From: Apoda limacodes
Taxonomy: Eukaryota; Arthropoda; Insecta; Lepidoptera; Limacodidae
DNA length: 64,000 bases
Direction of reading: 5' to 3'
Assembly: GCA_946406115.1 (NCBI GenBank)
Contig: OX291542.1
Coordinates: forward strand, 25,121,321-25,185,320
Below, piece after piece: positions 63,601 to 64,000 of this stretch. Numbering within the stretch: the stretch's first letter is position 1; each line of letters starts with the position of its first letter. The notes below the pieces were generated by a model, which was given only the letters and a program-made list of their open reading frames with translations, searched no databases and was not told the DNA's origin. Position numbers and translations under genes: made by a program.

Positions 63601-63945
63601 CCTTAAAATTGCTTAAATTTCTATTTAATTATTTTATTTGCTTATATTAAAAAAAAATTGTTAATATTCACATAAACTTGTAGGTTTTTTTGTAATAAGA
63701 TTTATATCTTTATTGTTGTATGAAAACTCACAGGTACTTTCTAGACGGAACAAATTAAAATTCCTTAATAAATAGTCATGTAGCGTAAGAAACTGCAGAT
63801 TAAGCTTCGGCAAAGCTAGACAATTCTCCCCGCTGTAAATTTCAGTCGGTACTACGTTCTCGTCCCATATTACTTCCTCTGTGGGGTATAGAGGCATAGA
63901 ATTTAGTTCCTCCAGTTGAGATATTCGACGCTCATGTCTCGAAAC
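48459..63945 (-). CDS. AQR: Aquarius (AQR) spliceosomal RNA helicase (3' part, 18 exons)
   Basis: Exons, gene order: 63732-63945, 63159-63207, 62840-63075, 60411-60628, 59951-60120, 59711-59842, 59426-59563, 59257-59348, 58247-58446, 57896-58079, 57101-57225, 55927-56087, 54647-54914, 53807-53978, 52889-53059, 52593-52790, 52181-52360, 48459-48638. About 1028 residues are visible against 1485 in human AQR, so the N-terminal helical part lies beyond 64000. Aquarius (IBP160) binds the intron upstream of the branch site in the spliceosome and belongs to the Upf1-like SF1 helicases. Seen in order: [56 protein letters not shown], Walker [34 protein letters not shown] and ASRARLGLY. All junctions keep phase except one extra A in the codon run for the Walker A lysine (exon 58247-58446), which is either a sequence error or an inactivating change. 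The gene is otherwise intact. Confidence 0.96.
49312..51232. mobile_element. Foldback-like inverted element built of roughly 100-base subrepeats
   Basis: The outer arms 49321-49407 and 51134-51221 are inverted copies (CGCTCACGACCCGTGCACCC at the left tip, mirrored GGGTGCACGGGTCGTGAGCG at the right). Inside, about six or seven units of roughly 100 bases run forward from about 49420 to 50040, and about five or six run in the opposite direction from about 50110 to 50700. Most units carry the 12-base palindrome TGACAGCTGTCA or a one-base variant, plus words such as ATCTCATCAAGATCTTTATT and AGAAAGGGCTATATCTCCGT. A filler rich in A and T (50700-51130) lies on the right only. It has no coding capacity. 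The design resembles Foldback (FB) elements. Confidence 0.75.
51299..52050 (-). mobile_element. 5'-truncated LINE in the last AQR intron
   Basis: On the minus strand a frame reads [20 protein letters not shown] and then [19 protein letters not shown], followed after a frameshift by [15 protein letters not shown] and [19 protein letters not shown], the C-terminal region after the reverse transcriptase in lepidopteran LINEs. The 3' end carries tandem TTTGAC units (plus AAAGTCAAAGTCAAAGTC at 51301-51318). It is a different LINE family from the spn-E intron 5 copy. Confidence 0.8.
52593..59348 (-). CDS. AQR: AQR helicase domain exons
   Basis: Exon 59257-59348 reads [20 protein letters not shown] and ends in GPPGTG at the donor. 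The next exon starts with the K-T-D-V-A-V-Q run (frame broken by one base). Later exons hold [14 protein letters not shown] (motif Ia), [37 protein letters not shown] (Walker B; vertebrates have MEEAAQ), [18 protein letters not shown] (motif III), [18 protein letters not shown] (motif IV), [12 protein letters not shown] (motif V) and [16 protein letters not shown] (motif VI). All the Upf1-like SF1 signature motifs are kept, which argues that the gene is under selection and functional. Confidence 0.95.
53060..53806 (-). other. AQR intron
   Basis: 747 AT-rich bases between the exons at 53807-53978 and 52889-53059. I recognise nothing in it. Confidence 0.6.
54536..54615 (+). mobile_element. Helitron 3' end fragment
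   Basis: The run GCAGATAAAACCGCGGGGGA ends in TAGCTAG followed by T, the 3' rule of lepidopteran Helitrons. I do not see the matching TC start. It lies in the AQR intron 53979-54646, just outside the exon at 54647. Confidence 0.45.
55655..55790 (+). mobile_element. RTE-type LINE 3' fragment
   Basis: GGTGGGCCGACGATCTTTAA, then TAGCCGGTAGAGACTG, then GCAGAAGGCAGAGGACCGGG and a TGATGATC-like tail correspond to the last residues (..[16 protein letters not shown]..) and 3' end of lepidopteran RTE elements. It lies in AQR intron 54915-55926, opposite in strand to the gene. Confidence 0.6.
56088..57100 (-). other. AQR intron
   Basis: About 1 kb between the exons at 57101-57225 and 55927-56087. It is AT-rich, and I recognise no element with ends. 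Confidence 0.6.
57750..57815 (-). repeat. AAGTGC.AGTC-type repeat fragment
   Basis: On the minus strand CCGATAAAGTGCTAGTCGGA is followed by CTCGCGCACCGAGGGTTCTG, the most frequent lepidopteran repeat phrase in this window. It lies in AQR intron 57226-57895. Confidence 0.55.
58585..58712. mobile_element. Harbinger-type MITE, 128 bases, with TAA target duplication
   Basis: The left end GGCTGGGTTGCACCAACTAA and the mirrored right end TTAGTTGGTGCAACCCAGCC form inverted repeats of 28 bases with one mismatch. The triplet TAA stands directly outside both ends (58582-58584 and 58713-58715). A three-base TWA duplication is the mark of PIF/Harbinger elements. It lies in AQR intron 58447-59256. Confidence 0.8.
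58930..59100. repeat. Imperfect direct repeat, about 80-base units
   Basis: GAGGTGATAATT..TAACTAAAAATTTTGCCTGAGGTTATTGTGCA and a second GAGGTGACAATT..ATAAAATTTTTGCCTGAGTTCATTGTGCA follow each other with a short spacer. Origin unknown. Confidence 0.55.
60629..62839 (-). other. AQR intron with repeat fragments
   Basis: A 2.2 kb intron. Near 60805 it has ACCAGCTGACCCGGCGAACG, a phrase common in insect dispersed repeats, and near 60915 GTCCGACTCGCACTTGACCC. A G+C-richer block at 62141-62310 (GGGCCTCAGCACACACAACA onward) looks like part of a MITE. No gene is supported here. Confidence 0.55.
63208..63731 (-). other. AQR intron
   Basis: 524 AT-rich bases between the two right-most visible AQR exons. 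I recognise nothing in it. To the right of 63945 the next intron begins and runs to the window edge. Confidence 0.6.
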
Positions 63946-64000
63946 CTGTTTGAAAATAAAGATTAAATAAATTACATTAATTCAAACATTTTGGATTCTT

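Overview
The window is animal nuclear DNA, almost certainly from a moth or butterfly. It is AT-rich, its three protein-coding genes are split into many short exons by GT..AG introns, and the introns are full of Lepidoptera-type mobile DNA: Helitrons with TC..CTAG ends set between A and T, tRNA-derived SINEs, LINE pieces, Tc1/mariner, pogo and Harbinger-type elements. I assigned exons by reading the translated pieces against the known families and checking that every exon joins in phase.

Layout. (1) Positions 1-22641, plus strand: the 3' two thirds of spindle-E (spn-E, TDRD9 in vertebrates), a DEAH-box helicase with a Tudor domain that acts in the piRNA pathway. Twenty exons (about 977 codons including the stop) run to a stop at 21898-21900; the N-terminal helicase core lies before the window. 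(2) 22642-30190: intergenic, mostly decayed mobile DNA. (3) 30278-47946, plus strand: a complete gene for C-1-tetrahydrofolate synthase (MTHFD1; pugilist in Drosophila), 15 exons and 933 residues, including a 38-base first exon found by phase and alignment. (4) 48459 to the right edge, minus strand: the 3' part of Aquarius (AQR, intron-binding protein 160), an Upf1-like SF1 RNA helicase of the spliceosome. Eighteen exons are visible and the N-terminal third lies beyond the window. Genes 3 and 4 converge, with their stop codons about 0.5 kb apart.

The three genes have unrelated jobs (transposon silencing in the germ line, one-carbon metabolism, splicing) and nothing suggests shared control. 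The most notable observations are: an extra A in the sequence coding the AQR P-loop, which breaks the frame exactly at the Walker A lysine; a 1.9 kb foldback-like inverted element built of roughly 100-base subrepeats in the last AQR intron; a Helitron with a helicase remnant nested inside an unclassified 2.4 kb element with terminal inverted repeats in C-1-THF synthase intron 5; a Jaz/U1-like zinc finger at the C terminus of spn-E; and several MITEs whose ends and target duplications can be placed to the base.
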